From Halalkalirubrum salinum (GTDB taxonomy: Archaea; Halobacteriota; Halobacteria; Halobacteriales; Haloferacaceae), in NCBI RefSeq assembly GCF_005543295.1, contig NZ_SRSG01000058.1, forward strand, positions 62,001 through 126,000: a stretch of 64,000 bases of DNA, written 5' to 3'. The stretch's first letter is position 1; each line of letters begins with the position of its first letter. The position numbers and the translations under genes were made by a program. Below, one piece after another: positions 54,571 to 63,252 of this stretch. Under the pieces are notes generated by a model, which saw only the letters and a list, made by a program, of their open reading frames with translations, was not told the DNA's origin and ran no database searches.

Positions 54571-54716
54571 ATCTCAGGGAGTAGTAGTCCGGCACACATT
54601 TGACCGCTGAACGCCTCCGTTCGAGGTATGCAACCGACATCGCGTTCCGAGTGCATCGAAGATATATCAGGAGATTTTGGCTAGTAATGGTCTCAAATCG
54701 CGACGAGTACTACAAC
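54571..54716 (+). pseudogene. degenerate copy of rlmE promoter and first ten codons
   Basis: It aligns with 57933-58075, which is the upstream region and start of rlmE. Shared blocks are GGTATGCAACCGA, ATATCAGGAGATTTT, GTAATGG and CTCAAATCGCGA. The frame from ATG 54687 reads MVSNRDEYYN (rlmE: MASNRDHYYN), then changes to HSSRSVVPTSF and stops at 54752. Confidence 0.8.
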
Positions 54717-54752
54717 CATTCGTCCCGGTCTGTTGTGCCTACTAGTTTCTAA
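54709..54752 (+). repeat. repeat C, junction repeat next to the rlmE copy
   Basis: The tail ATTCGTCCCGGTCTGTTGTG and CCTACTA (54718-54744) is the same as in repeat A with one difference. It encodes SSRSVVPT in both. Confidence 0.6.
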
Positions 54753-54866
54753 CAGCAGCAGTGTCGGTGACCACTATTGCGGGGGCGGGGATGATTGACC
54801 AGATGCAACTATCGGTTTTCTGAAACTTCGGACGGTATTTATGCTCGCTTTGCGAAGAGTTAGCAT

Positions 54867-55217
54867 ATGTCTTCAAATGATCAGATCCTCCGAGTACTCC
54901 TCATCATCGTCGCGATCGTCCTCCTTGTACCGTTCCTCTTGATGGCCGTAATGATGCCTGCTATGGGGATGTGGGGATGGGGACACATGGGTGACGTGGG
55001 AATGTGGAGCGGGGCTGGATGGATGTGGCTCTTGATGTGGTTGATCATCTTGATCGCCACTCTCGGAATCGGATACCTCCTGTACCGCGGAATTCGCCGA
55101 ACAGACGGTCGACATGAGGACGCGGCGCTCGAAGAACTCCGCGTCGCCTACGCCCGAGGCGAACTGTCCGACGAGGAGTTCGAAACGCGGCACGAGCGAC
55201 TACGACGGGAAGACTGA
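54867..55217 (+). CDS. SHOCT-domain membrane protein, Met/Trp-rich
   Basis: 116 aa. Membrane helix 1 covers about 8-28, then a Met/Trp/Gly loop ([20 protein letters not shown]), helix 2 about 50-72, then a C-terminal SHOCT motif ([20 protein letters not shown]). The Met/His loop would face outside and could bind copper(I) or silver. It precedes the CPH-type ATPase by 5 nt, so it is probably its partner. The TATA-like box about 27 nt upstream suggests a leaderless transcript. Confidence 0.85.
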   Translation: MSSNDQILRVLLIIVAIVLLVPFLLMAVMMPAMGMWGWGHMGDVGMWSGAGWMWLLMWLIILIATLGIGYLLYRGIRRTDGRHEDAALEELRVAYARGELSDEEFETRHERLRRED

Positions 55218-55222
55218 CAGAT

Positions 55223-57412
55223 ATGTCTGACCATCACGACCACCGTGACGAACACGCGCCCCATCAGAAGCCGACCGATCGTGAGTGCCCGTGCTGTCGC
55301 GTCTGCGAGTGTTATCGAGCGGCATCCGACGAGGAGGCGGCACGCTCGTCTCACGAAGGCCACCACGGGGACGGTGGGCACGACCACGGCGGAATGGTCG
55401 ACCACTCCAGCCACGAGCAGATGTTCAAACGCCGATTCGTCGTCTGCTTCCTGCTCGCGTTGCCCGTCCTCTACTACAGTTCGATGCTGCAGGGCTGGTT
55501 CGGGTACACCGCCATCCAGTTCGCCGGCAGCGAGTTCGTCGGCCCTGTCCTCGGAGTAGTCATTTTCGCGTACGGCGGCATTCCTTTCCTTCGGATGGGC
55601 GCGGTCGAAGCCAGAAACCGCGAGCCCGGAATGATGTTGCTCATCTCGCTGGCGATCACCGTCGCCTTCGTCTACAGTCTCGCCGCAATCGTGTTTGAGA
55701 TCGGCGAACCGTTCTTTTGGGAGCTGGTCACGCTGGTCGTCATCTTTCTGCTGGGTCACTGGATCGAAATGCGGAGCGTACGGCGGGCCTCGGGGGCGCT
55801 TGACGAACTCGCCGACCTGATGCCTACCACCGCCGAGCGAATCGACGAATCTGGAGATACCGAGGAAGTCTCTGTCGACGATCTCTCCGAGGACGATCTG
55901 GTACTCGTCCGACCCGGGGCAAACGTCCCAGCCGACGGCGTCGTCAAGGAGGGCGAATCGAATGTCAACGAGGCGATGGTCACCGGCGAATCGAAACCGG
56001 TCGAAAAGACGCCCGGCGACGAGGTGATCGGTGGCACGACCAATCAAAGCGGCAGCCTCCGCGTTCGCGTTACCGCGACCGGAGAGGAGACGACACTGTC
56101 GGGGATTATGCGGTTAGTCGACGAAGCCCAACAGAGCAAGTCACGCACACAGGTACTCGCCGACCGTGCCGCGGGCTGGCTCTTCTACGCGGCGCTCGGC
56201 GCCGCAGTGGTGACCGCGATCGCGTGGGGCCTCGTCGAGGGATTCGGACTGTCTGTGGTCGAACGGGTCGTCACTGTGCTGGTGATTGCTTGCCCGCATG
56301 CGCTCGGACTCGCTGTCCCGCTGGTCGTCGCGATCAACACCTCGCTGGCCGCGCGCAACGGGATGCTCGTCCGCGATCGGATCGCGATGGAGGAGGCCCG
56401 CAACCTCGACACCATCGTCTTCGACAAAACGGGAACCCTCACAGAGGGTGAACAGGGCGTTGTCGACATCGCAACGACGGACGGCTGGAATGAGGACGAC
56501 GTGCTCACGCTCATGGCCGCCGCAGAGGGCGATTCGGAACATATGATTGCGACGGCGATTCGAGAGGAGGCACACGACCGTGGCCTGTCCGTTCCGTCCA
56601 CGCGAGCGTTCGAGGCCCTCGAGGGACGGGGTGTCGGTGCCACTGTCGAAACCGACATCTCGGTGGGAACTGGCGAGTCCAGCGCCGTGCAGCAGGGAAC
56701 AATGGTCTATGTTGGCGGGCCGAACCTCCTGCGGCATCTTGATATCGATCCCGGCGACAGTTTGACATCCTTCGCAGACAATGCGGGTTCCCGGGGGCAG
56801 GGAGTCGTGTACCTGCTGCAGGACGACGAGGCTGTAGGGGCAGTCACACTCGCGGATGTGATCCGCGACGAGAGTCGCGAGGCGATCGATGCACTCCACG
56901 CGATGGGGATCGAAGTTGCGATGTTGACCGGCGACTCCGAAGACGTCGCTCAGGCCGTGTCCGAAGAACTCGGCATCGACACGTACTTCGCCGAAGTTCT
57001 CCCGGAAGACAAAGACAAGAAAATCGTCGAGCTACAGGAGCAGGATCAACTGGTTGCGATGGTCGGTGACGGCGTGAACGACGCGCCCGCGCTGACGCGT
57101 GCGGACGTCGGCATCGCAATCGGGTCGGGAACCGACGTGGCTGTCGAGTCAGCGGACGTCGTCCTCGTCGAGAACGACCCTCGGGACGTCGTGAGTCTCG
57201 TCCGCCTCAGCCGGAAGAGCTACCGGAAGATGCAGGAGAATCTCGTGTGGGCCGCCGGCTACAACGTGTTCGCTCTCCCGCTCGCTGCCGGTATCCTCGC
57301 CCCGATTGGTATCTTACTCTCGCCCGCAGTGGGGGCCGTCCTCATGTCGGCGAGTACAGTCATCGTTGCGGTCAACGCGCAACTCCTGCGTCGGGCCGAT
57401 ATCACGGTGTAG
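55223..57412 (+). CDS. copB: CopB-type heavy-metal P1B-ATPase
   Basis: 729 aa. A His-rich N-terminus ([26 protein letters not shown]) with a cysteine patch CPCCRVCEC precedes eight membrane helices. The metal path motif is CPH (C357-H359), the phosphorylation site DKTGT (D401), the actuator TGES, and the hinge GDGVNDAPA. The ATP-binding His motif is SEHMIA instead of SEHPLA. CPH-type (P1B-3) pumps export copper or silver. There is no CxxC heavy-metal domain. Confidence 0.92.
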   Translation: MSDHHDHRDEHAPHQKPTDRECPCCRVCECYRAASDEEAARSSHEGHHGDGGHDHGGMVDHSSHEQMFKRRFVVCFLLALPVLYYSSMLQGWFGYTAIQFAGSEFVGPVLGVVIFAYGGIPFLRMGAVEARNREPGMMLLISLAITVAFVYSLAAIVFEIGEPFFWELVTLVVIFLLGHWIEMRSVRRASGALDELADLMPTTAERIDESGDTEEVSVDDLSEDDLVLVRPGANVPADGVVKEGESNVNEAMVTGESKPVEKTPGDEVIGGTTNQSGSLRVRVTATGEETTLSGIMRLVDEAQQSKSRTQVLADRAAGWLFYAALGAAVVTAIAWGLVEGFGLSVVERVVTVLVIACPHALGLAVPLVVAINTSLAARNGMLVRDRIAMEEARNLDTIVFDKTGTLTEGEQGVVDIATTDGWNEDDVLTLMAAAEGDSEHMIATAIREEAHDRGLSVPSTRAFEALEGRGVGATVETDISVGTGESSAVQQGTMVYVGGPNLLRHLDIDPGDSLTSFADNAGSRGQGVVYLLQDDEAVGAVTLADVIRDESREAIDALHAMGIEVAMLTGDSEDVAQAVSEELGIDTYFAEVLPEDKDKKIVELQEQDQLVAMVGDGVNDAPALTRADVGIAIGSGTDVAVESADVVLVENDPRDVVSLVRLSRKSYRKMQENLVWAAGYNVFALPLAAGILAPIGILLSPAVGAVLMSASTVIVAVNAQLLRRADITV

Positions 57413-58045
57413 GTCGAGTCTCCCGTCCGAGAGCCCACATCACTGAAAATGGACGACTAGTCGCTGTCATGCTCGCCAAGCCGATCACGAACCGCCGATT
57501 CGATATCGCGGTCATCTTCGATTGCCGTGAGGAGTGCCCGGAGAAGACGATTGTACGCAGTTGAAGCCCGCATCTCACTCGCGCGCCCGTGTTTCAGCGT
57601 GTGGACTACCGTGATCCGGGTCAACCCCCTCAGTACGTCCCGCGATTCGTTTGACCTGCTGTCTGACGCTGTGGGTGAAGGTGGTTATGAGACTCGTCCT
57701 GTGACCTGATGCTACAAAAAAGCGCAGCTTCTTGATCATCTGGGGAGGGGGTGGTCGGCGATCCAACCGTCAATATACCCACGAGCGAACGTCACCGGCT
57801 TCGCGTTCTACTCAACTCCTTTGTCCCGTTCGATTTGTCCAGGATCGCTTCTCTTAGGCATTCTCTGCTCAGTAAAGAATTAGTCGCTTAAATGATTCTG
57901 CGTGGTATCTGTAACGCAGCGGTTTTTTTATGATCTCCGTGGAGCAGTCCGCCACACACTTGACCACTGGCCACCTCACTTTGGGTATGCAACCGATACC
58001 GATTTACGAGTGCACCGAGGAAATATCAGGAGATTTTGTATCGTA
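57413..58045. other. 633-nt gap before rlmE
   Basis: Up to about 57900 I find no convincing gene. On the - strand a 38-codon frame (57459-57575, MRASTAYNRLLRALLTAIED...) is preceded by an overlapping frame; together they may be a gene remnant. The last 110 bases are the rlmE upstream region, related to 54571-54716. Confidence 0.45.
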
Positions 58046-58825
58046 ATGGCCTCAAATCGCGATCACTACTACAACAAAGCCAAACAGGAGGGTTACCGCA
58101 GCCGCGCGGCGTACAAGCTCAAACAGCTCGACGAGGCAGCCGGCCTGTTCGGCCCCGGAAACACGGTCGTCGATTTGGGTGCGGCCCCCGGGGGCTGGCT
58201 CGAAGTCGCTGCCGAGGCAGTTGGCGATCACGGCAGGGTTGTCGGCGTTGACTTCCAGCGGATCGATGAGGTGGACTCCCACGTCGTCTCAACAATCCGC
58301 GGCGACATGACCGACGACGAGACGAAGGCGGCGGTTCGCGAGGCGATCGGCGAGGGGGGTGCGGATGTCGTACTCTCGGATATGGCTCCAAACATGACCG
58401 GCGAGTACAACCTCGATCACGCCCGATCGGTCCACCTCGCCCGCCAGGCGTTCGAGGTCGCACTCGACGTGCTCGACACCGGCGGCGATCTGGCCGTGAA
58501 GGTCTTCGAGGGACAGGATCTCGACGCGCTGGAAGCGGACATTGAGCGCGAGTTCCGCTACGTCCGCCGGATTAAACCCGACGCCTCGCGGGATTCGTCC
58601 TCAGAGCTGTACCTCGTCGGCAAACACCACCTCACCGCGCCCGTTCGATCGGGCGACGAGATCGACGTCGAAATTGTCGATGTCGGCAGCGAAGGCGACG
58701 GTATCGCGAAGGTCGAAGACTTCACCGTGTTCATCCCTGGTGCGGAGACTGGCGAGACTCACACCGTCCGGATCACGGACGTGAAACCGCGGTTCGCGTT
58801 CGCCGAAATCGTCGACGAAGACTGA
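58046..58825 (+). CDS. rlmE: 23S rRNA 2'-O-methyltransferase RlmE with TRAM domain
   Basis: 259 aa from ATG 58046 (MASNRDHYYNKAKQEGYRSR). FtsJ/RrmJ fold: SAM loop DLGAAPGGW (about 47-55), catalytic tetrad K (YKLKQLDE region), D in LSDMAPN, K in VKVFEG, E in SSELYLV. A C-terminal TRAM domain (about 200-259) binds RNA; it is common in haloarchaeal members. The enzyme methylates a uridine of the ribosomal A loop. Its first ten codons are copied in the island at 54687. Confidence 0.93.
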   Translation: MASNRDHYYNKAKQEGYRSRAAYKLKQLDEAAGLFGPGNTVVDLGAAPGGWLEVAAEAVGDHGRVVGVDFQRIDEVDSHVVSTIRGDMTDDETKAAVREAIGEGGADVVLSDMAPNMTGEYNLDHARSVHLARQAFEVALDVLDTGGDLAVKVFEGQDLDALEADIEREFRYVRRIKPDASRDSSSELYLVGKHHLTAPVRSGDEIDVEIVDVGSEGDGIAKVEDFTVFIPGAETGETHTVRITDVKPRFAFAEIVDED

Positions 58826-58831
58826 GTGTGG

Positions 58832-59557
58832 CTATTGGTTTCGTTCCCGATCGGGATCGAGTACAGCGACCACGGCGTAGACGAACGGGGTGTCCGCGAT
58901 TGCAATGAGCAACTTCAACAGGTACTGGCCGACGATCAGCGCCAGCACTTCCTCGAGGGGCAGTGCAAACCCAATACCGAACAACTGCGGCGCGAGGACG
59001 AATGCGACTGACACGAAAATGATCGTATCGATCGCCTGACTGGTTCCCGTCGAGACGATGTTGCGCAGCCACAGATACGAACCGTCAGTCACCTCCCGGA
59101 GGCGGTGAAAAACGAGCACGTCGTAGTTCTGGCTCACGACGTACGCTAGCAGGCTGCCTGCCACGATGTTACCCGCCGGCGCAAGTGCCGCCTCGAAGGT
59201 CGCAGCGAACTCGGGGTCAGCTGCCGGGGCGGCGATCGTCGACCACACGAGCGCGAGCACGACGAAGTTCATCACGAACGCTACGTTGACCACAATCTGT
59301 GCGGCTCGTCGGCCGTACAGCTCCGCGTAACAGTCTGAGGCAAAGAACGTCAGCGCGTACGCGAGCGCCGCACCGGGCAGGACGATCGCGCCGCCGACCC
59401 ACGGCAGTTCGACGGGCAGCGGCAGCGCAAGCAGCTTCGCGGCGGTGAGCTGTGCGGTGACGAGTGCGGTCACGAACAGCGCGATGAGGCCAACCTGCCC
59501 GGCTGCAAGCCGGGGTTCGGTTCGACTGTTCGCTGTGGCCGCAGCGTTACCGCTCAT
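58832..59557 (-). CDS. VUT/YhhQ family queuosine-precursor-type transporter
   Basis: 241 aa, six to seven membrane helices. Family motifs are present: TFFASDCYAELYGRR, VVSQNYDVLVFHRLR and the GTSQAIDTIIF helix. YhhQ imports preQ0/preQ1; in Archaea preQ0 feeds archaeosine in tRNA. Its 5' end overlaps the ribbon-helix-helix gene by 11 nt, which suggests coupled translation. Confidence 0.9.
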   Translation of the reverse strand: MSGNAAATANSRTEPRLAAGQVGLIALFVTALVTAQLTAAKLLALPLPVELPWVGGAIVLPGAALAYALTFFASDCYAELYGRRAAQIVVNVAFVMNFVVLALVWSTIAAPAADPEFAATFEAALAPAGNIVAGSLLAYVVSQNYDVLVFHRLREVTDGSYLWLRNIVSTGTSQAIDTIIFVSVAFVLAPQLFGIGFALPLEEVLALIVGQYLLKLLIAIADTPFVYAVVAVLDPDRERNQ

Positions 59558-59732
59558 CGTCGACCTCTTCCAGACGGCCGTGTCGTTCGTCGATCTCGTC
59601 GAGCAGATCGAGCGTCTTGCGGATCGAGGCCCGCACGGCCTCGCTTCGGTTCACGAACTTTCCGTCCTCGCCGACGTGGCGATCGAGATCTGTCAGCAGC
59701 TCTTCTGGAATCTCAACGCTTATCTTGGGCAT
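59547..59732 (-). CDS. ribbon-helix-helix DNA-binding protein
   Basis: 61 aa: strand KISVEIPEEL, helix A LTDLDRHVGE, turn, and helix B RSEAVRASIRKTLDLL, a CopG/NikR-type RHH without an effector domain. It overlaps the transporter gene and is its likely regulator. AT-rich DNA lies upstream (TAAGATATTCTC, about 59748-59760). Confidence 0.82.
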   Translation of the reverse strand: MPKISVEIPEELLTDLDRHVGEDGKFVNRSEAVRASIRKTLDLLDEIDERHGRLEEVDDER

Positions 59733-59830
59733 ATCCAGAGATTCTCGTGAGAATATCTTAACGGCAGTGATTTCCCCTGGGTTGCCGGGACACCTATCAC
59801 TATTAGCACGGCCGGACCGATTACTGCCCG

Positions 59831-61024
59831 ATGAGCTACTGGCGGGTCGTCTCGATGATTCTGGGCTGGCAGGTTGCCGCGAGTGTCATTTACTACTCGA
59901 TCTTCGCGGCGACGCCGTTTTTCCGCGACGAGTTCGGCCTCTCAGGATTTTACGTTGGCCTCGTCGTCACGTCGCTGACGCTCGGCTATGCGGTGTTTTT
60001 GCTTCCGCTTGGGGCAATCACCGATCGCTTCGGCGAGCGCCGAACGCTCTTTGTCGGCCTACTGGGATTGTCTGTCGGCGCGCTGCTCGTCTCGATGGCG
60101 TGGTCGTATCCAACGTTACTTCTGGCGGCGTTTCTGCTCGGATCGCTGTACGGTACGGCGATGCCCGGCACGAACAAAGCGATTTTCGACAACATCGAGG
60201 CTGGCCGACAGAACCTCGCGATCGGGATCAAGCAGGTCGGTGTCACCGCTGGATCGGGAATCAGTGCGTTGTTCATCACGTCGATCGCGGGTGTGTTATT
60301 CTGGCAGGCTGGCTTTTGGATCGCCGCGGGGGTTGGCGTCTTCGCTGCCGTGGTTTTCGTTGCGGGATACCGGACCGACAGCCAAAGCGGAACCGCGTCG
60401 TACCCGGACTTCCGGCGACTCGCGCAAAACAAACCCTACCGATCGCTGACGATCGCGGGGTTTTTTCTCGGCGCAGGGCTGTTCACGACAACCGGGTACA
60501 CCATCCTCTACATGGACGAGTCGGTCGGCTCGACAGTTGCCTACGGGGGCGTCGTGCTCGCGGCACTGCAGGTCTCAGGCAGCGTCGGTCGAGTGATCAC
60601 CGGCTGGCTCGCGGACGTATTGCCGGGTGAACCGCGACGATCGATCGGGACTATTCTGCTCGTCCAGACGATCGCTGGCGTCCTGTTGTTCATCGCCGTC
60701 GCGCTCGCTGATGGCGTCCTCCTCGCGACCGCCGCGCTCATCGGTCTCGGTTTCTTTGTGCTCGGGTTCACCGGCGTCTATTATTCGTGTATGGCGACGC
60801 TCGTCGCGCCCGAGGAGATGGGCGGCGCAACCGGCGGCGGCCAGCTCGCGCTGACCTCGGGAGCGCTACTCGCGCCGCCGACATTCGGTTACCTCGCGGA
60901 CGCGTTCGGCTACCGGGCCGCGTGGCTCCTGCTCGCGGGGCTTGGGTGTCTGTCGATCGCCTTTGTCATCCAGGTCATCCGGACCGAGCCGCCGGTTCAG
61001 CAGACTGCCGCTCGGGCCGAGTAG
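59831..61024 (+). CDS. MFS transporter
   Basis: 397 aa with 12 predicted helices. Loop 2-3 motif GAITDRFGERRTLF and the second-half equivalent TGWLADVLPGEPRRS fit the major facilitator family. The hydrophobic N-terminus SYWRVVSMILGWQVAASVIY resembles anion or sugar-acid type members, but the substrate cannot be told. It is monocistronic. Confidence 0.9.
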   Translation: MSYWRVVSMILGWQVAASVIYYSIFAATPFFRDEFGLSGFYVGLVVTSLTLGYAVFLLPLGAITDRFGERRTLFVGLLGLSVGALLVSMAWSYPTLLLAAFLLGSLYGTAMPGTNKAIFDNIEAGRQNLAIGIKQVGVTAGSGISALFITSIAGVLFWQAGFWIAAGVGVFAAVVFVAGYRTDSQSGTASYPDFRRLAQNKPYRSLTIAGFFLGAGLFTTTGYTILYMDESVGSTVAYGGVVLAALQVSGSVGRVITGWLADVLPGEPRRSIGTILLVQTIAGVLLFIAVALADGVLLATAALIGLGFFVLGFTGVYYSCMATLVAPEEMGGATGGGQLALTSGALLAPPTFGYLADAFGYRAAWLLLAGLGCLSIAFVIQVIRTEPPVQQTAARAE

Positions 61025-61129
61025 TTCGGCTCAGATCAGGTGTTTTGAACCTGTCGCTGCGATCGAGTACCCAGATCGATCGTTGCCGGCACCTGAAGGC
61101 TGATACATCCTGTCATACATCCTCTGGCC

Positions 61130-61501
61130 ATGCCGCTTCTCTCGCTCGATACGACCTATGAGCCGACGCCCGCCGAACGACGCGACTGTACGGAGACACT
61201 CACCGACGCGTACACCGAGGAGATGCAGACAACCGCCGGCCACGTCGCGGTCGTTGTTCGATCGCACCCACCCGACGCGATGGCGATCGGCCGTGCCGTC
61301 GACGGTCCGCTCGCGTTCCTCAACGCAGACATTCGGGAAGGCCGGCCCTTCGAGTTGAAGCGATCGTTCGCACTCCGTGCCATGGAGTACCTCACTGACG
61401 CGTGGGACATTCCGGAACCGAACCTCAAAGTGGCCTTTACAGAACACCCCGGCGAGCAACTGATGGGCGTCGATCGAGTCGGCGGCGAGTGGTCGCCCTG
61501 A
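61130..61501 (+). CDS. tautomerase-superfamily-like protein
   Basis: 123 aa. Begins MPLLSLDTTYEPT: Pro-2, which becomes the N-terminal catalytic proline after Met removal, and a beta-alpha-beta pattern of about 60 residues twice fit the MIF/4-OT superfamily. The second half has FELKRSFALRAMEYLTDAW. The substrate is unknown. No neighbours are linked. Confidence 0.6.
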   Translation: MPLLSLDTTYEPTPAERRDCTETLTDAYTEEMQTTAGHVAVVVRSHPPDAMAIGRAVDGPLAFLNADIREGRPFELKRSFALRAMEYLTDAWDIPEPNLKVAFTEHPGEQLMGVDRVGGEWSP

Positions 61502-61550
61502 CTGTGTCTCCCTCGGAGTATTGTTCCGGCGATCGCGACAGGAGGCCGCC

Positions 61551-61925
61551 TCAGCCAAGTTGCTGTACAAGTTCGACGACGTAGCCGTCGGGGTCTTCGA
61601 CGAATGCGATCCGTCGATTCATTGTCGACAGCGTTATCGGCGGTGTATGGACCGGCGGATCTTCGCGCTCACATAGTGTTTCGAATGCTTCGTCGGTGTT
61701 TTCGACGCCGATCGCAATATGATCAAATCCGCCGGCTGCACCCGTCTCGTAGTCCGCGTCAGGATCGTATTTGCACTGTATCTCGCCGTGTTCGCCGCCG
61801 ATATAGACGTACTGCACGCCGTCGTTGACGACCTCCCAGTTCACGTCGAGTTCGAGTCCCTCTGTGTAGAACTCGATCGTCCGCTCGATATTGTCGACCC
61901 ACACTGCGGTGTGTATCACGTCCAT
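61551..61925 (-). CDS. VOC-family (glyoxalase-like) protein
   Basis: 124 aa from ATG 61925 (MDVIHTAVWVDNIERTIEFY). Two beta-alpha-beta3 units with metal residues H5, E/Q in EIQCKY, H in GFDHIAIGV and E in VVELVQQLG. Glyoxalase I, dioxygenases and resistance proteins share this fold; the pattern YTEGLELDVNWEV is close to lactoylglutathione lyase-type proteins. Function not settled. Confidence 0.85.
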   Translation of the reverse strand: MDVIHTAVWVDNIERTIEFYTEGLELDVNWEVVNDGVQYVYIGGEHGEIQCKYDPDADYETGAAGGFDHIAIGVENTDEAFETLCEREDPPVHTPPITLSTMNRRIAFVEDPDGYVVELVQQLG

Positions 61926-62020
61926 GCCGGCCGCTCGCGCGTCTCGCGGTAAAACGCACCTGTTGGGAACGACTTCGCCGGGGACACATCTTTGATATAC
62001 GATCACGAACATTACGGGGT

Positions 62021-62455
62021 ATGTATCGAATTCTGCTCCCGGTTGACGCCGACCACGATCGAACCCGCCAACAGCTCGATGCGATTCAGCGCCTCCCGGG
62101 TGATGACGACATTGAGGTGACGGTCTTTCACGTTCACGAACCGATCGACGCGCCCGGTGCCGAAATCGGCGGCAGTATCATCGACGATATCAACGAGTCG
62201 ATCGACGAGCTTCAGGGCACGCCCGAATCAGTGACAGAAGCCTACGAGACGCTTGAGGATGCGGGCTTTCAAACGCGGGTTGGTGCGGTGACTGGTGACG
62301 CCGTCGAGAGTATCATTGCGGCTGCAGGCGACATCGACGCGGATCTGATCGTGCTTGCCGGCCGAAAGCGATCGCCCGTCGGCAAGGCGCTGTTCGGCAG
62401 CGTAACCCAGGGTGTGATTCTCGAAAGCGAGGTCCCTGTGTTGGTGCCGAACTGA
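62021..62455 (+). CDS. UspA-family universal stress protein
   Basis: 144 aa. ATP-binding motif G-x2-(R/K)-x-G-x8-G-S near the end: GRKRSPVGKALFGSVTQGV. Residues 1-10 (MYRILLPVDA) form the first strand. The stop shares its last base with the SDR start codon, so the genes are coupled. Confidence 0.88.
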   Translation: MYRILLPVDADHDRTRQQLDAIQRLPGDDDIEVTVFHVHEPIDAPGAEIGGSIIDDINESIDELQGTPESVTEAYETLEDAGFQTRVGAVTGDAVESIIAAAGDIDADLIVLAGRKRSPVGKALFGSVTQGVILESEVPVLVPN

Positions 62456-63252
62456 TGGCACCACCCCTCGACGACACGCAGTGTCTGCTCACTGCCGCAA
62501 GCAAGGGGCTCGCGCGAGCAGCCGCGAGCGCGCTCGTCGATGCTGGCGCGCGCGTGACGATCGCCTCTCGCTCTCCGGAGAACCTCGCGACGGCTCGCGA
62601 GGCGATTCTCGAAGAAACTGACGCCGCTTCAGACGCGGTCAGGACACAGGTCTGTGACCTCCGATCGCCCGAGGAGATCACACAGCTGGTCGACGATACC
62701 GTCGCCGCGTTCGGCGGGCTGGACGTACTCGTGACAAACCACGGGGGCCCCCCGGTGCAGTCGATCGCCGACACCACCGTCAAGGAGTTCGACGAAACCT
62801 ACGAACTGGTGCTTCGGAGCACGTTCGCAACGCTTCGGGCTGCGCTTCCGGCGCTCGCCGACGGCGGCGGCTCGATCGTCAACATCGTCTCTGCGACGGC
62901 GCCGGAGCCAACAGCCGGTGACGTCTTTCAGGCCGCGCTCCGGCCGGGGATCTACGGGCTTTCGAAGAGCCTCGCGAACGAGTACGGCCCTGAGGGCGTC
63001 CGCGTCAACTGTGTGTGTCCGCGGGGAATTACCACCGAACGACTTACCGAAAAGATCGACCACCTGGCCGAAACCGAGGGCGTGAGCCACGAGGAGGCCG
63101 AAGCGATGCGAGCCGCAGAACTGCCGCTTCGGCGGCTCGGTCGCCCCGAGGAACTGGCTGGGGCCGTCGCGTTCCTCGCCAGCGACGAGGCCTCCTACAT
63201 CACCGGCGAGACAATTGGGCTCGACGGCGGCTGGTCTCGGGGGGCGTTCTAA
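62455..63252 (+). CDS. SDR-family oxidoreductase
   Basis: 265 aa. The cofactor region is TAASKGLARAAASAL (in place of the usual TGxxxGIG) and NHGG follows. Catalytic Ser in IVNIVSATAPEP, then Y-x3-K in GIYGLSKSLANEYG, and PRGITTERL; the end SYITGETIGLDGGWSRG is standard. It is a dehydrogenase or reductase of 3-oxoacyl or related substrates. The gene before and after touch it. Confidence 0.9.
   Translation: MAPPLDDTQCLLTAASKGLARAAASALVDAGARVTIASRSPENLATAREAILEETDAASDAVRTQVCDLRSPEEITQLVDDTVAAFGGLDVLVTNHGGPPVQSIADTTVKEFDETYELVLRSTFATLRAALPALADGGGSIVNIVSATAPEPTAGDVFQAALRPGIYGLSKSLANEYGPEGVRVNCVCPRGITTERLTEKIDHLAETEGVSHEEAEAMRAAELPLRRLGRPEELAGAVAFLASDEASYITGETIGLDGGWSRGAF

Larger units (their letters stand above)
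54515..54866. other. 352-nt gap with rlmE 5' copy and SHOCT promoter
   Basis: It consists of the rlmE-like copy (54571-54716), the repeat tail (54717-54752) and, after a short unassigned stretch, a TATA-like GGTATTTATG at 54834-54843 about 27 nt before the SHOCT gene. Confidence 0.6.

Noticed and set aside
55148-56047. 299-codon antisense frame opposite CopB ATPase
   Set aside because: The + strand frame contains all P-type ATPase motifs; the antisense frame is a mirror effect of codon bias.
57902-58045. 48-codon N-terminal extension of RlmE
   Set aside because: Not conserved in the family; ATG 58046 gives the standard MASNRDHYYN-like start, and the island copy also shows its ATG there.
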